Source: Bacillus sp. ISL-7
GTDB taxonomy: Bacteria > Bacillota > Bacilli > Bacillales_B > DSM-18226
Length of the DNA: 10,075 nt
NCBI RefSeq assembly: GCF_018613065.1
Contig: NZ_JAGGQW010000029.1
Coordinates: 1-10,075, forward strand
Direction of reading: 5' to 3'
Shown here one piece after another: positions 1 through 5,639 of the stretch (the first letter of the stretch is position 1; the number at the start of each line of letters is the position of its first letter). The position numbers and the translations under genes are program-made. A model generated the notes under the pieces. It saw only the letters and a program-made list of their open reading frames with translations. It was not told where the DNA came from and did not search any database.

Positions 1-172
1 CTCCTGCTCTTAAATACTCCATGGCTTTGTTCAGTTCGGGTCTGCCAGTGTTCTTACCACTTTTCTTTTCGTGAAAAATCTTAGTGCATCCATACTTTTC
101 TAATTGTTCAACTTGTAAGGAATAATCCTGATCTAAGGTACTTACCCTTGCGTATCCAACAAGTTCACTCAA
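1..172 (-). CDS. Serine recombinase/resolvase, N-terminal part (cut by window edge)
   Basis: The 57 visible codons form the start of a resolvase/invertase-type serine recombinase catalytic domain. These enzymes cut and rejoin DNA at paired sites through a covalent phosphoserine link. The nucleophile motif ARVSTLDQ is present, with Arg9 and Ser11 equivalent to Arg8 and Ser10 of gamma-delta resolvase. The conserved GRPEL segment (Arg44) follows, as expected in Tn3-type resolvases. The start must be the TTG at 172: an in-frame TGA lies three codons upstream, and the nearby ATG at 178 is in another frame and stops at once. The ribosome binding site is weak (CGGGAA). The C-terminal helix-turn-helix lies outside the window, so the choice between transposon resolvase, invertase and phage/plasmid recombinase stays open. 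Family call is firm; subfamily is not. Confidence 0.9.
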   Translation of the reverse strand, partial: MSELVGYARVSTLDQDYSLQVEQLEKYGCTKIFHEKKSGKNTGRPELNKAMEYLRAG

Positions 173-184
173 TTTTGATCATTC

Positions 185-247
185 CCGTCTAAAAGATATT
201 TAACTTTCTGTACATTTATTATAGACTATCTTTTAGATGGAAAACAA
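185..247 (-). promoter_or_regulatory. Recombinase promoter bracketed by a 14-bp inverted repeat
   Basis: Reading the minus strand, TTGTTT (247-242) and a perfect TATAAT (223-218) are 18 bp apart, a good SigA promoter for the recombinase. An inverted repeat with 13 of 14 matching positions (185-198 and 227-240, core TCTAAAAGATA) puts one arm inside the promoter spacer and the other between the -10 box and the start codon. A further direct copy of CTTTTAGAT lies at 299-307. In resolvase systems the enzyme binds such arms both as recombination subsites and to repress itself. That role is inferred here. Confidence 0.6.
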
Positions 248-377
248 GAAAGAAAAAAAGAAAAAAACTGATATTTTCGTAGTGTACAAAACTTACAACT
301 TTTAGATACATAGATTTTAAGATTTGGGATAGCGCCAGCATAATACTTTATCATGGCGTTCTGCTATGTGACATAGC

Positions 378-425
378 ATAAGGCCCATTTCAGTTAATGT
401 CTGGAATGGGCCTTATTGTTTTTTG
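378..425 (+). terminator. Intrinsic terminator, plus-strand orientation
   Basis: A perfect 12-bp stem (378-389 with 405-416, core AAGGCCCATT/AATGGGCCTT) with a 15-nt loop is followed by the T-rich GTTTTTTG. The T tract is on the plus side, so it terminates rightward transcription. No T tract follows on the minus strand, although the gene that ends nearby (stop at 451) is minus-strand. No plus-strand gene is visible upstream. A second small palindrome, GCTATGT-G-ACATAGC, lies just before it at 363-377. Confidence 0.7.
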
Positions 426-450
426 TTATGTGATCATCATGAAATCATTT

Positions 451-1359
451 CTACTCATCTGAATCAATATATTTCACGATTTTCTCGCAAATTTCATGGG
501 TAATCAGTGAATCATCAATAGATGGTTCAGGTATGCTATTATTTTGAACGCAATCGATAAAATGATCTACTACTTGATAAAAGCCGCGTTTATATAGCGT
601 TGGCTCCCAGTCACCGAATTTTGAAATATTTATTTCTTTATTATGATAGTGAGTTGTTTCTACGAGACTGTTTACGACGTATTTATCATGTCCAGTCATG
701 TATTCAATGATTTCTTCTGTGACACCGCCATTTCTGTTCATGATCCCGATAGCGGTACATCCTTCTCCATTAAGCGTGATGACCAAATGGTCAAGCATTT
801 CACTATTTTTAAGGTACTCTACCTTGACATCCTTGACCTCAGTATCCATCAAAAACCTGAGTGTATCGACAACATGGATAAAATCCTCGACAACAAATCT
901 TCGTACAAAGTCTGGAGCTGAAAATCTATTTTTCTGCATGATAATTAAGTTGGCTTTTCCCCTTTCTTTCAGCTCTTTGACTTTCGGGATAAATCTTCTA
1001 TTAAAACCCACCATGGCGATCTTACCGTTCTCTTTTGCAAGCTTGACAATTGTTTCAGTTTCATGAAAATTCATCGATATCGGTTTGTCTATGTATGTAT
1101 GGATCCCATTTCTTAGTAATGTTTCAGCTATTTCAAAATGGGCCTCTGTAGCAGTACTCACAATGGCTGCATCGATGCCTATCATTATCAGTTCCTCTAC
1201 AGACTGAACCTTTTCTTGAGTCCTATATTTTTTTGATAAGCTGTTTAACGTGTCCTGATTTCTTGTACAAAGCACTAATTCAATACCTTCTTTTTCCGAA
1301 AGAACAGGTAGGTAGGCTTTTGTAGCAATATCACCCAATCCAATAATCCCAATTTTCAT
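451..1359 (-). CDS. Gfo/Idh/MocA family NAD(P)-dependent oxidoreductase
   Basis: A complete 302-residue protein of the Gfo/Idh/MocA family, cytosolic dehydrogenases acting mostly on sugars, inositols and related polyols. The N-terminal Rossmann fold begins with KIGIIGLGDIA (GxGxxA, residues 2-12). The family's EKP-type motif appears as YIDKP (89-93, Lys92 likely catalytic). In the C-terminal domain, DFIHVVDTLRFL (159-170) supplies the usual His162 and Asp165. The length is slightly short for the family, which often exceeds 320. I chose the ATG at 1359: GGAGTG lies 8 nt upstream of it, whereas the alternative GTG at 1368 overlaps that ribosome binding site and would add only three residues. 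It stands alone, with no sugar transporter or regulator beside it to suggest a substrate. Domain call is sure; substrate unknown. Confidence 0.93.
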   Translation of the reverse strand: MKIGIIGLGDIATKAYLPVLSEKEGIELVLCTRNQDTLNSLSKKYRTQEKVQSVEELIMIGIDAAIVSTATEAHFEIAETLLRNGIHTYIDKPISMNFHETETIVKLAKENGKIAMVGFNRRFIPKVKELKERGKANLIIMQKNRFSAPDFVRRFVVEDFIHVVDTLRFLMDTEVKDVKVEYLKNSEMLDHLVITLNGEGCTAIGIMNRNGGVTEEIIEYMTGHDKYVVNSLVETTHYHNKEINISKFGDWEPTLYKRGFYQVVDHFIDCVQNNSIPEPSIDDSLITHEICEKIVKYIDSDE

Positions 1360-1398
1360 CTTCTTCACTCCATTATGAAACGAAATATTATTTTTTGA

Positions 1399-1427
1399 AT
1401 TATAAAGCTTTCTGGTAGATTACTAAA
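1399..1427 (-). promoter_or_regulatory. Possible promoter of the Gfo/Idh/MocA gene
   Basis: A perfect TATAAT on the minus strand (1404-1399) lies 39 nt upstream of the ATG at 1359. The -35 position, 17 bp further up, reads TTTAGT, only 3 of 6 matches, so this is a plausible but weak call. Confidence 0.3.
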
Positions 1428-1437
1428 GAATATCCTT

Positions 1438-1499
1438 TTGACACTAATGAAAATTATACTATTATAGAAATTTTTTATCAATTTGTGGGTCAGACCCAC
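1438..1499 (+). promoter_or_regulatory. Rightward promoter with downstream palindrome
   Basis: TTGACA (1438-1443) and TATTAT (1460-1465) are 16 bp apart, a good SigA promoter pointing at the broken SDR gene. About 20 nt downstream of the -10 box is a perfect 15-nt palindrome, GTGGGTC-A-GACCCAC (1485-1499). Its position near +15 suits a repressor operator or a short 5' hairpin. A further half-site pair, ACTTA-N6-TAAGT (1594-1609), lies just before the ribosome binding site. No regulator for either site is identified. Confidence 0.5.
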
Positions 1500-1631
1500 T
1501 GCCATGAATAGATTAAGAAATTTTACAAAATGCCATAAAAATCATTTACTAAATATAAAAACTTAATTTAGAAGTTGTTCACTTGTTTTGTGTACTTAAA
1601 CTAATAAGTCTTTTACAAAGGAGTTACTACT

Positions 1632-2090
1632 TTGAGTAATAAATGTCTAGGTCAAGAAACGTTAATGTTTTTTATTCCGCATCTAATAAAACAAAAAGAT
1701 GCAACAATTATTAACGTTACATCAGCCATTGGCAATACAGTCAGGTGTCGTGTCTGGGTGCCTATTTACAGTGCAACAAAAGCTGCAATGCACTCATTTA
1801 CATTAACATTACACCATCAACTAGAAAACACTAATATAGAGGTGGTGGGAGTGTTACCTCAGCTGTAAATACTGATTTAGGTGGCGTAGGCGTATATATT
1901 TTGGTCCCCCATTAAGTAATTTTATTGATGCCATTTTTGTAGGATTTTAAAAAGAACAATTAGAGATTGGCTATGGGGGGACAGAAAACGTCTTATTGCT
2001 TCAATAGAGGAAATTGAACAGTGGATAAAAAATACTTGGCATAACATTTTTGGGAAAATCCAGATTTCCTTTAGTAATTCCTCTCTGTGA
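1632..2090 (+). pseudogene. Decayed DltE-like short-chain dehydrogenase
   Basis: This is a remnant of a COG3967/DltE-like SDR oxidoreductase, recognised from family resemblance. The first open stretch (TTG 1632 to 1868, AAAGGAG upstream) contains FFIPHLIKQKDATIINVTS and then YSATKAAMHSFT, the catalytic Ser...YxxxK core, followed by a QLENTNIEVV strand. The N-terminal Rossmann half with the TGxxxGIG and NNAG motifs is missing, apparently by internal deletion, since the ribosome binding site abuts the middle of the gene. Beyond 1860 the homology continues only by changing frame. One base is missing near 1859 (then AVNTDLGGVG), another near 1897 (then FGPPLSNFIDAIF), TAA replaces a codon at 1948-1950 before LEIGYG, and another base is lost near 1988 (then IEEIEQW). 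Recognisable homology ends near 2040. With at least three frameshifts and a nonsense codon it is clearly non-functional. Confidence 0.85.
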
Positions 2091-2311
2091 CAAATTTTTC
2101 AATTTGAAAAAAGAATTAAGAGTTTCTCTTTTTATCTTTGGTTTAAAAAATTGCTTATTTTCTTAGGTTGCTTATTTATTTAAATATTTATTTTAATATT
2201 AAATGAGTACCCAAAATAGCTCTTGTTTACTATTAAAGTGTGTGTAAAATACTTTTTTTGCAAGTTAGATTGTAAAGAATTGTACTTAAAGTAAAGGGAG
2301 ATGGAATTAAA

Positions 2312-2350
2312 AACAGCAACTCTTTTGTGGTTGCTGTTCGTTTCTTTTTT
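2312..2350 (+). terminator. Intrinsic terminator after the SDR remnant
   Basis: A perfect 9-bp stem, AACAGCAAC (2312-2320) with GTTGCTGTT (2330-2338), has a 9-nt loop and is followed by a T-rich tail, CGTTTCTTTTTT. It terminates rightward transcription. An AAGGGAG sequence and ATG at 2301 precede it, but that frame closes after about 29 codons, mostly within the hairpin, and I do not call it a gene. Confidence 0.7.
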
Positions 2351-2559
2351 GCGGAATGGATTTGCCGTACGGAATTTCCAAACAATAAGTTAACACCGAT
2401 TCATTGCGCTATCTGGGTACGTGATCAAGAAGGATTATCGCCTTTTTATTGTTGAAATTATTATAATATCTGTGCAGAATACTTGAAAAAGATAGTGGAG
2501 AACCAGCAAAGGCTTTCTCTGCGGACAGCCATTTGGTTCAAAATATTAAAAAGAAGTAG
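2351..2559 (+). pseudogene. Broken tail of an unrecognised protein
   Basis: From 2351 one frame reads a coherent, protein-like stretch (AEWICRTEFPNNKLTPIHC, then AIWVRDQEGLSPFYC). It stops at TGA 2453-2455 and continues in the same frame with NYYNICAEYLK. At the A-run 2486-2490 the sense passes to the next frame (DSGEPAKAFSADSHLVQN) and ends at TAG 2557-2559, consistent with loss of one A. The amino-acid composition and the long sense stretch across two lesions suggest the C-terminal 70 residues of a former gene. I do not recognise the family. The 5' part is absent or replaced by the terminator just upstream. Whether this is a true remnant is inferred from reading-frame coherence only. Confidence 0.45.
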
Positions 2560-2579
2560 GAACAAATATTTTCCTACTT
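2554..2579 (-). terminator. Terminator of the FabG-like SDR gene
   Basis: A perfect 9-bp stem (AAGTAGGAA 2554-2562 with TTCCTACTT 2571-2579, 8-nt loop) lies about 57 nt beyond the SDR stop. Read on the minus strand, the stem is followed by a T-rich stretch (CTTTTTAATATTTT), so it best serves leftward transcription. It could also end the plus-strand remnant, whose stop lies inside the left arm, but the T tract on that side is only three bases. Confidence 0.6.
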
Positions 2580-2635
2580 TGAATTACAAACGATGGAGTA
2601 TTTGGGTTATCCTCCTAAATCAATTGGAATATATA

Positions 2636-3352
2636 TTAGGGATTAGTTGACCACAATCCTGCAGTTTTTACAAAGACTCTCGGATTTAGTTTCAGCCCTG
2701 CTACGAGAAGCTCTGCCAGGTCTTCCGGATGCATAACATTTTCAGGATTTCCACTGATAAGATTCGTTTCTTTAGCCAAATCAGTTACAACTGTACTTGG
2801 TGTTAAGGCAGTGACACGAATATTATACTTCCTTACCTCCAACATGAGCGATTCCGTCAGTCCTAAAACGGCAAATTTTGAGGCACTGTATGCACTTGTC
2901 ACAGGGGCACCTTTTTGACCGGCGCTTGATGATATATTGACTATATCCCCTGATTTTCTCTCAATCATATCAGGCAAAACAGCTCTTGTTACATTGTACA
3001 CACCCATCAAGTTTACCCGGATAATCTTTTCCCATTCCTCAGGGGTTAACTCAAGAAAGCCTCCAAATTTTGCGATGCCGGCATTGTTGATTAGAATATC
3101 AAAAGTACCAAGGTCTGATTTGATATGTTCAACCGCATGGCCGACTGCTTCAAGATCGGTTACATCTGCTGTTGCAGCTGAAACTTTAACATCATATTGC
3201 TCTAGTTCGGCGGTTACCGTTTCAAGATTGGACATGGTTAATCCAATTAGTCCCAGGTCTATTCCTTCTTTTGCTAGAGCTAGGGCAGCAGCACGCCCAA
3301 TTCCTCTGCTGCCTCCAGTAATTAAAGCTGTTTTTCCTTTTAATGAGATCAT
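2636..3352 (-). CDS. Short-chain dehydrogenase/reductase, 3-oxoacyl-ACP reductase-like
   Basis: A complete 238-residue classical SDR, a soluble NAD(P)(H)-dependent reductase acting on a keto or hydroxy group. The cofactor motif TGGSRGIG is at 12-19, an acidic ADV at 62-64, NNAG at 89-92, and the catalytic tetrad is Asn114, Ser142, Tyr155 and Lys159 (YSASK). The length matches FabG-type enzymes (about 245), and the sequence resembles proteins commonly labelled 3-ketoacyl-ACP reductase. No fatty-acid genes are nearby, so a housekeeping FabG role is doubtful and the substrate is unknown. Start: ATG 3352 with AAGGAA 8 nt upstream. An upstream gene on the same strand, now broken by a stop codon, ends only 32 nt away, suggesting a former two-gene operon divergent from the MarR gene. 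Confidence 0.93.
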   Translation of the reverse strand: MISLKGKTALITGGSRGIGRAAALALAKEGIDLGLIGLTMSNLETVTAELEQYDVKVSAATADVTDLEAVGHAVEHIKSDLGTFDILINNAGIAKFGGFLELTPEEWEKIIRVNLMGVYNVTRAVLPDMIERKSGDIVNISSSAGQKGAPVTSAYSASKFAVLGLTESLMLEVRKYNIRVTALTPSTVVTDLAKETNLISGNPENVMHPEDLAELLVAGLKLNPRVFVKTAGLWSTNP

Positions 3353-3384
3353 CGTATCATTCCTTATGAAAAATTTAAGGTAAT

Positions 3385-3657
3385 CTAAAGACTGCGAAGT
3401 TTTCTAGCGATTGATCCTTTGGGGATCCGGGTAATTGAACAGTTGAAATCAGCCAACTGAAATAGTGGATTCTGAATAAAGGTTACGGCTGCAATTTTTC
3501 CACCAATGCTTTTTTCTTTTTCACCCATGAAGACAAGGCTTTTTGTTTCGCCCGAGCCTGTTATTTCACCCTATGATAGGTGTTGCACTGTATTATCATG
3601 TCCATGCCCCTTAGCACTTCTTAAGGTAATTGTAACCAACTCATTTAATTGGACCAT
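3385..3657 (-). pseudogene. Interrupted small gene upstream of the SDR, family unknown
   Basis: On the minus strand one frame runs from ATG 3657 to TAG 3385 (91 codons) with a single interior stop, TAG at 3573-3571. Before it comes MVQLNELVTITLRSAKGHG, and after it a compact beta-like segment: GEITGSGETKSLVFMG, then GGKIAAVTFIQNPLFQLADF, ending ARKLRSL. The composition reads as real protein on both sides of the stop, and a one-base change would restore it. There is no clear ribosome binding site at the ATG. The adjacent frame further upstream offers MNRSLIVHGPIK, so a frameshift near 3645 may also have occurred. It ends 32 nt before the SDR start and was probably its operon partner. I cannot assign a family. 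Confidence 0.5.
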
Positions 3658-3704
3658 GTACGATCAACGAACGATTCATGTTCAATCGTAGGTGAACATG
3701 GTCC
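3651..3704. promoter_or_regulatory. Operator-like inverted repeat upstream of marR
   Basis: GGACCATGT (3651-3659) and ACATGGTCC (3696-3704) form perfect 9-bp arms. Inside them is a second pair, ACGATT (3671-3676) with AATCGT (3684-3689). The nested palindrome sits directly upstream of the MarR gene's likely -35 box and at the 5' end of the leftward interrupted gene. That is the usual place for a MarR dimer to control itself and a divergent unit. The binding protein is inferred. Confidence 0.4.
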
Positions 3705-3707
3705 CGT

Positions 3708-3737
3708 TTGACTCTTAAAATGTTTACTTGCTACTAT
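3708..3737 (+). promoter_or_regulatory. Probable promoter of the MarR gene
   Basis: TTGACT (3708-3713) and TACTAT (3732-3737) are 18 bp apart, about 75 nt before the start codon. Each hexamer is one or two bases from consensus. It directly follows the nested palindrome at 3651-3704. Confidence 0.5.
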
Positions 3738-3810
3738 AGATAGGAAACCAATGAATGGGCAGGGCTGAAGCATTGCGAGAGATAACTTGAGACTAGAATA
3801 GGTGGGACGA

Positions 3811-4245
3811 ATGGAATCAAACCAAAATAAACAATTGATAACGAATTGGATATCTTTAACCCATATTCAAATGAAAATCACGAACGAATTAGAAAGCATA
3901 CTTCAAGAAAATCATCAATTATCATTAAACGAATTCTACGTGCTTTTATTTTTATCTGAAGCCCCGGAAAAAAAATTAAAGTTACAACAATTACAGAGTA
4001 TGGTGGGACTTAGTCAAAGTGCTATGTCAAGACTGGTCAGCCGATTTGAAGCAAAAGGCTGTGGAACATTAAAGCGATATATTTGCGGTGACGATCGAAG
4101 AGCCATCTACACTTCCATAACAGCTGAAGGAGAGGAAAAGCTTAAAAAGGCGACCGTTACCTTTCATGAAACCCTTGAAAAGGCTTTTTCTCAAGATATG
4201 ATTCATAAAGAGCTGCAGCGATTATTTGATCAATTAAGACCATGA
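3811..4245 (+). CDS. MarR family transcriptional regulator
   Basis: A 144-residue winged-helix DNA-binding protein of the MarR family, which act as dimers and usually release DNA on binding a phenolic ligand or on Cys oxidation. The recognition helix lies around 67-81 (LSQSAMSRLVSRFEAKG). The wing carries the DDRR motif (94-97), and flanking helices form the dimer interface. Cys84 and Cys92 lie between recognition helix and wing, a pair conserved in a Bacillus MarR group as I remember it; redox sensing is possible but unproven. I chose ATG 3811 because AGGTGGG sits 7 nt upstream. The GTG at 3802 lies within that site. It is monocistronic, ended by the terminator at 4244-4293, and precedes the OYE/exporter/AKR operon, its likely target along with its own promoter region. 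Confidence 0.9.
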   Translation: MESNQNKQLITNWISLTHIQMKITNELESILQENHQLSLNEFYVLLFLSEAPEKKLKLQQLQSMVGLSQSAMSRLVSRFEAKGCGTLKRYICGDDRRAIYTSITAEGEEKLKKATVTFHETLEKAFSQDMIHKELQRLFDQLRP

Positions 4246-4293
4246 TGGGATGACAGGACTTAAAACGCTCCGCATGTTATTCCATCTTTTTTT
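4244..4293 (+). terminator. Terminator of the MarR gene
   Basis: GATGGGATGACA (4244-4255) pairs with TGTTATTCCATC (4275-4286) along 12 bp including two G-U pairs, and seven Ts follow (4287-4293). The stem begins inside the TGA stop codon of the regulator. The loop is 19 nt. It separates the regulator from the downstream operon. Confidence 0.75.
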
Positions 4294-4309
4294 GTTGAAT
4301 TCATTTTGG

Positions 4310-4386
4310 TTGACGAAGTGTTTTGTCATATGCTAATTTGTATGCATGCACATACATTTAAAAATCTATACTTTTTCCTCGTATAG
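4310..4386 (+). promoter_or_regulatory. Candidate control region of the OYE-exporter-AKR operon
   Basis: TTGACG (4310-4315) is a good -35 box, but the sequence 17 bp further (CTAATT) is a poor -10. TATACT at 4367-4372 is a good -10 with no matching -35. Two inverted repeats overlap the area: TGTATG-N6-CATACA (4339-4344, 4351-4356) around a TGCATGCA core, and CTATAC-N9-GTATAG (4366-4371, 4381-4386). Such palindromes in a promoter region fit MarR-type operators. The exact promoter is uncertain. The remaining 160 nt to the gene hold no recognisable feature except a 32-codon frame from ATG 4408 without a ribosome binding site. Confidence 0.4.
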
Positions 4387-4548
4387 CAAAAATAGGATCG
4401 TTTAAAATGGACGAAAAAGCCGACGCTAACCTTGTTATAGAGAATGTGGAAACTGGAAATTTACTGCCTGCGCCTATATGGAGCGTAAAGCTTTTTCCAC
4501 TATGAGTTGGGGATTCGTGCTAAAAAAAATAAGAAGGAGTTCGATATA

Positions 4549-5580
4549 TTGAATCATTTATTTACCCCTTATCAGCTAAAAAGGCTAAAATTAAAAAACC
4601 GTGTGGTTATGCCTCCTATGTGTCAATATTCGGTGGTAAATAAGGATGGGGTTGCAACTGATTGGCACTTTATGCATTATGTTAACCGTGCCATTGGCGG
4701 TGCGGGCTTAATCATTATCGAAATGACCGATGTCGATCCAGAAGGCCGTATCACAGATTATGATTTAGGCTTATGGTCAGACGAGCAAATCCCACAACTG
4801 AAACGCATTGTGGATGCTTGTCATCAATATGGAGCGAAAGTGGGTATTCAAATTGCTCATGCAGGGCGTAAAGCAGAAGATGCTGAGATTCCAGTTGCAC
4901 CGTCTGCCATTCCTTTTGATGCAAAATCAAAAACACCAAGAGCACTCACTACAGAAGAAGTAAAGGAAATAGTAGAAAAATTCCGTAGGGCTGTAAGACG
5001 TGCTGTTCAAGCTGGAGTAGATGTAATCGAGCTCCATGGTGCACATGGTTACTTGATACACCAATTTCATTCCCAGCTTACCAATCAAAGGACTGATGAG
5101 TATGGAAGGGAATTAACGAAATTTGGTAAAGAGGTCATTCAGGCAGCAAAGAGTGAAATGCCTGAGGATATGCCGTTGATTATGCGAGTATCCGCTAGAG
5201 AATACGTAGAGGGCGGATATGGCATTATTGAAAGCATCGAATTTTCGAGGGTATATCAAAAATTCGGGGTCGATATGTTTCATGTAAGTGCGGGGGGAGA
5301 AGGACTGATTGCTGCTGCTGGAAGACCTGGTACACATGTAGCATACCAAGTGCCATTAGCAAGAGCTATCAAGCAAGCTCTTAACATCCCTGTCATTGCG
5401 GTTGGAAGATTGGATGAACCTTCATTAGCGAACTCCGTTATTGGAAATGAAGATGCGGACCTTGTTGCTGTCGGAAGAGGAATGTTACGAAATCCATATT
5501 GGACACTAGAGGCAGCAGCCGTTCTTCATAAAGAAATAGAAATACCAAGACAATATACTCCAGGATTTCCGAAAAACTAG
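4549..5580 (+). CDS. Old yellow enzyme family NADPH:flavin oxidoreductase (YqjM/NamA-like ene-reductase)
   Basis: A 343-residue FMN-dependent TIM-barrel enzyme of the OYE family. Characterised relatives such as B. subtilis YqjM reduce activated C=C bonds of enones, maleimides and nitro compounds with NADPH and are induced by electrophile stress. Visible active-site features: PPMCQYS (Cys25, Tyr27), HAGRKA (104-109), HGAHGYL (His163, His166, substrate anion site), MRVSA (Arg213) and VGRGML phosphate binding (Arg310). Two oddities: the near-invariant GGSxENRxRF after RTDEYG is replaced by RELTKFG, and the C-terminal QYERGW of YqjM reads QYTPGF, so the arginine finger that reaches into the neighbouring subunit is missing. 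Start: TTG 4549, with AAGGAG 9 nt upstream; the longer TTG at 4507 has no such site. First gene of a three-gene operon. Confidence 0.93.
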   Translation: MNHLFTPYQLKRLKLKNRVVMPPMCQYSVVNKDGVATDWHFMHYVNRAIGGAGLIIIEMTDVDPEGRITDYDLGLWSDEQIPQLKRIVDACHQYGAKVGIQIAHAGRKAEDAEIPVAPSAIPFDAKSKTPRALTTEEVKEIVEKFRRAVRRAVQAGVDVIELHGAHGYLIHQFHSQLTNQRTDEYGRELTKFGKEVIQAAKSEMPEDMPLIMRVSAREYVEGGYGIIESIEFSRVYQKFGVDMFHVSAGGEGLIAAAGRPGTHVAYQVPLARAIKQALNIPVIAVGRLDEPSLANSVIGNEDADLVAVGRGMLRNPYWTLEAAAVLHKEIEIPRQYTPGFPKN

Positions 5581-5639
5581 TACAAATCAGTTTTTTTAGC
5601 ATAATGGAAAATGATTGTAGATAGAAAGGCGAGAAATAG

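Noticed and set aside
698..1066. Plus-strand frame opposite the Gfo/Idh/MocA gene
   Set aside because: No ribosome binding site, Ser/Leu-rich antisense composition, and fully overlapped by a well-supported gene.
1427..1439. AGAATATCCTTTT also present at 7822-7834
   Set aside because: A 13-base match in AT-rich DNA of this length is expected by chance, and the flanks do not match.
2301..2390. 29-codon frame from ATG 2301 with AAGGGAG upstream
   Set aside because: Most of it lies within the terminator hairpin and T tract; no conserved look.
2937..3383. 148-codon plus-strand frame opposite the SDR
   Set aside because: It mirrors the SDR coding sequence, shows no family signature and has no initiation signals.
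4408..4506. 32-codon frame (MDEKADANLVIENVETGN...) before the OYE gene
   Set aside because: No ribosome binding site, ends before the OYE start and resembles nothing known to me; kept only as a remark in the control-region entry.
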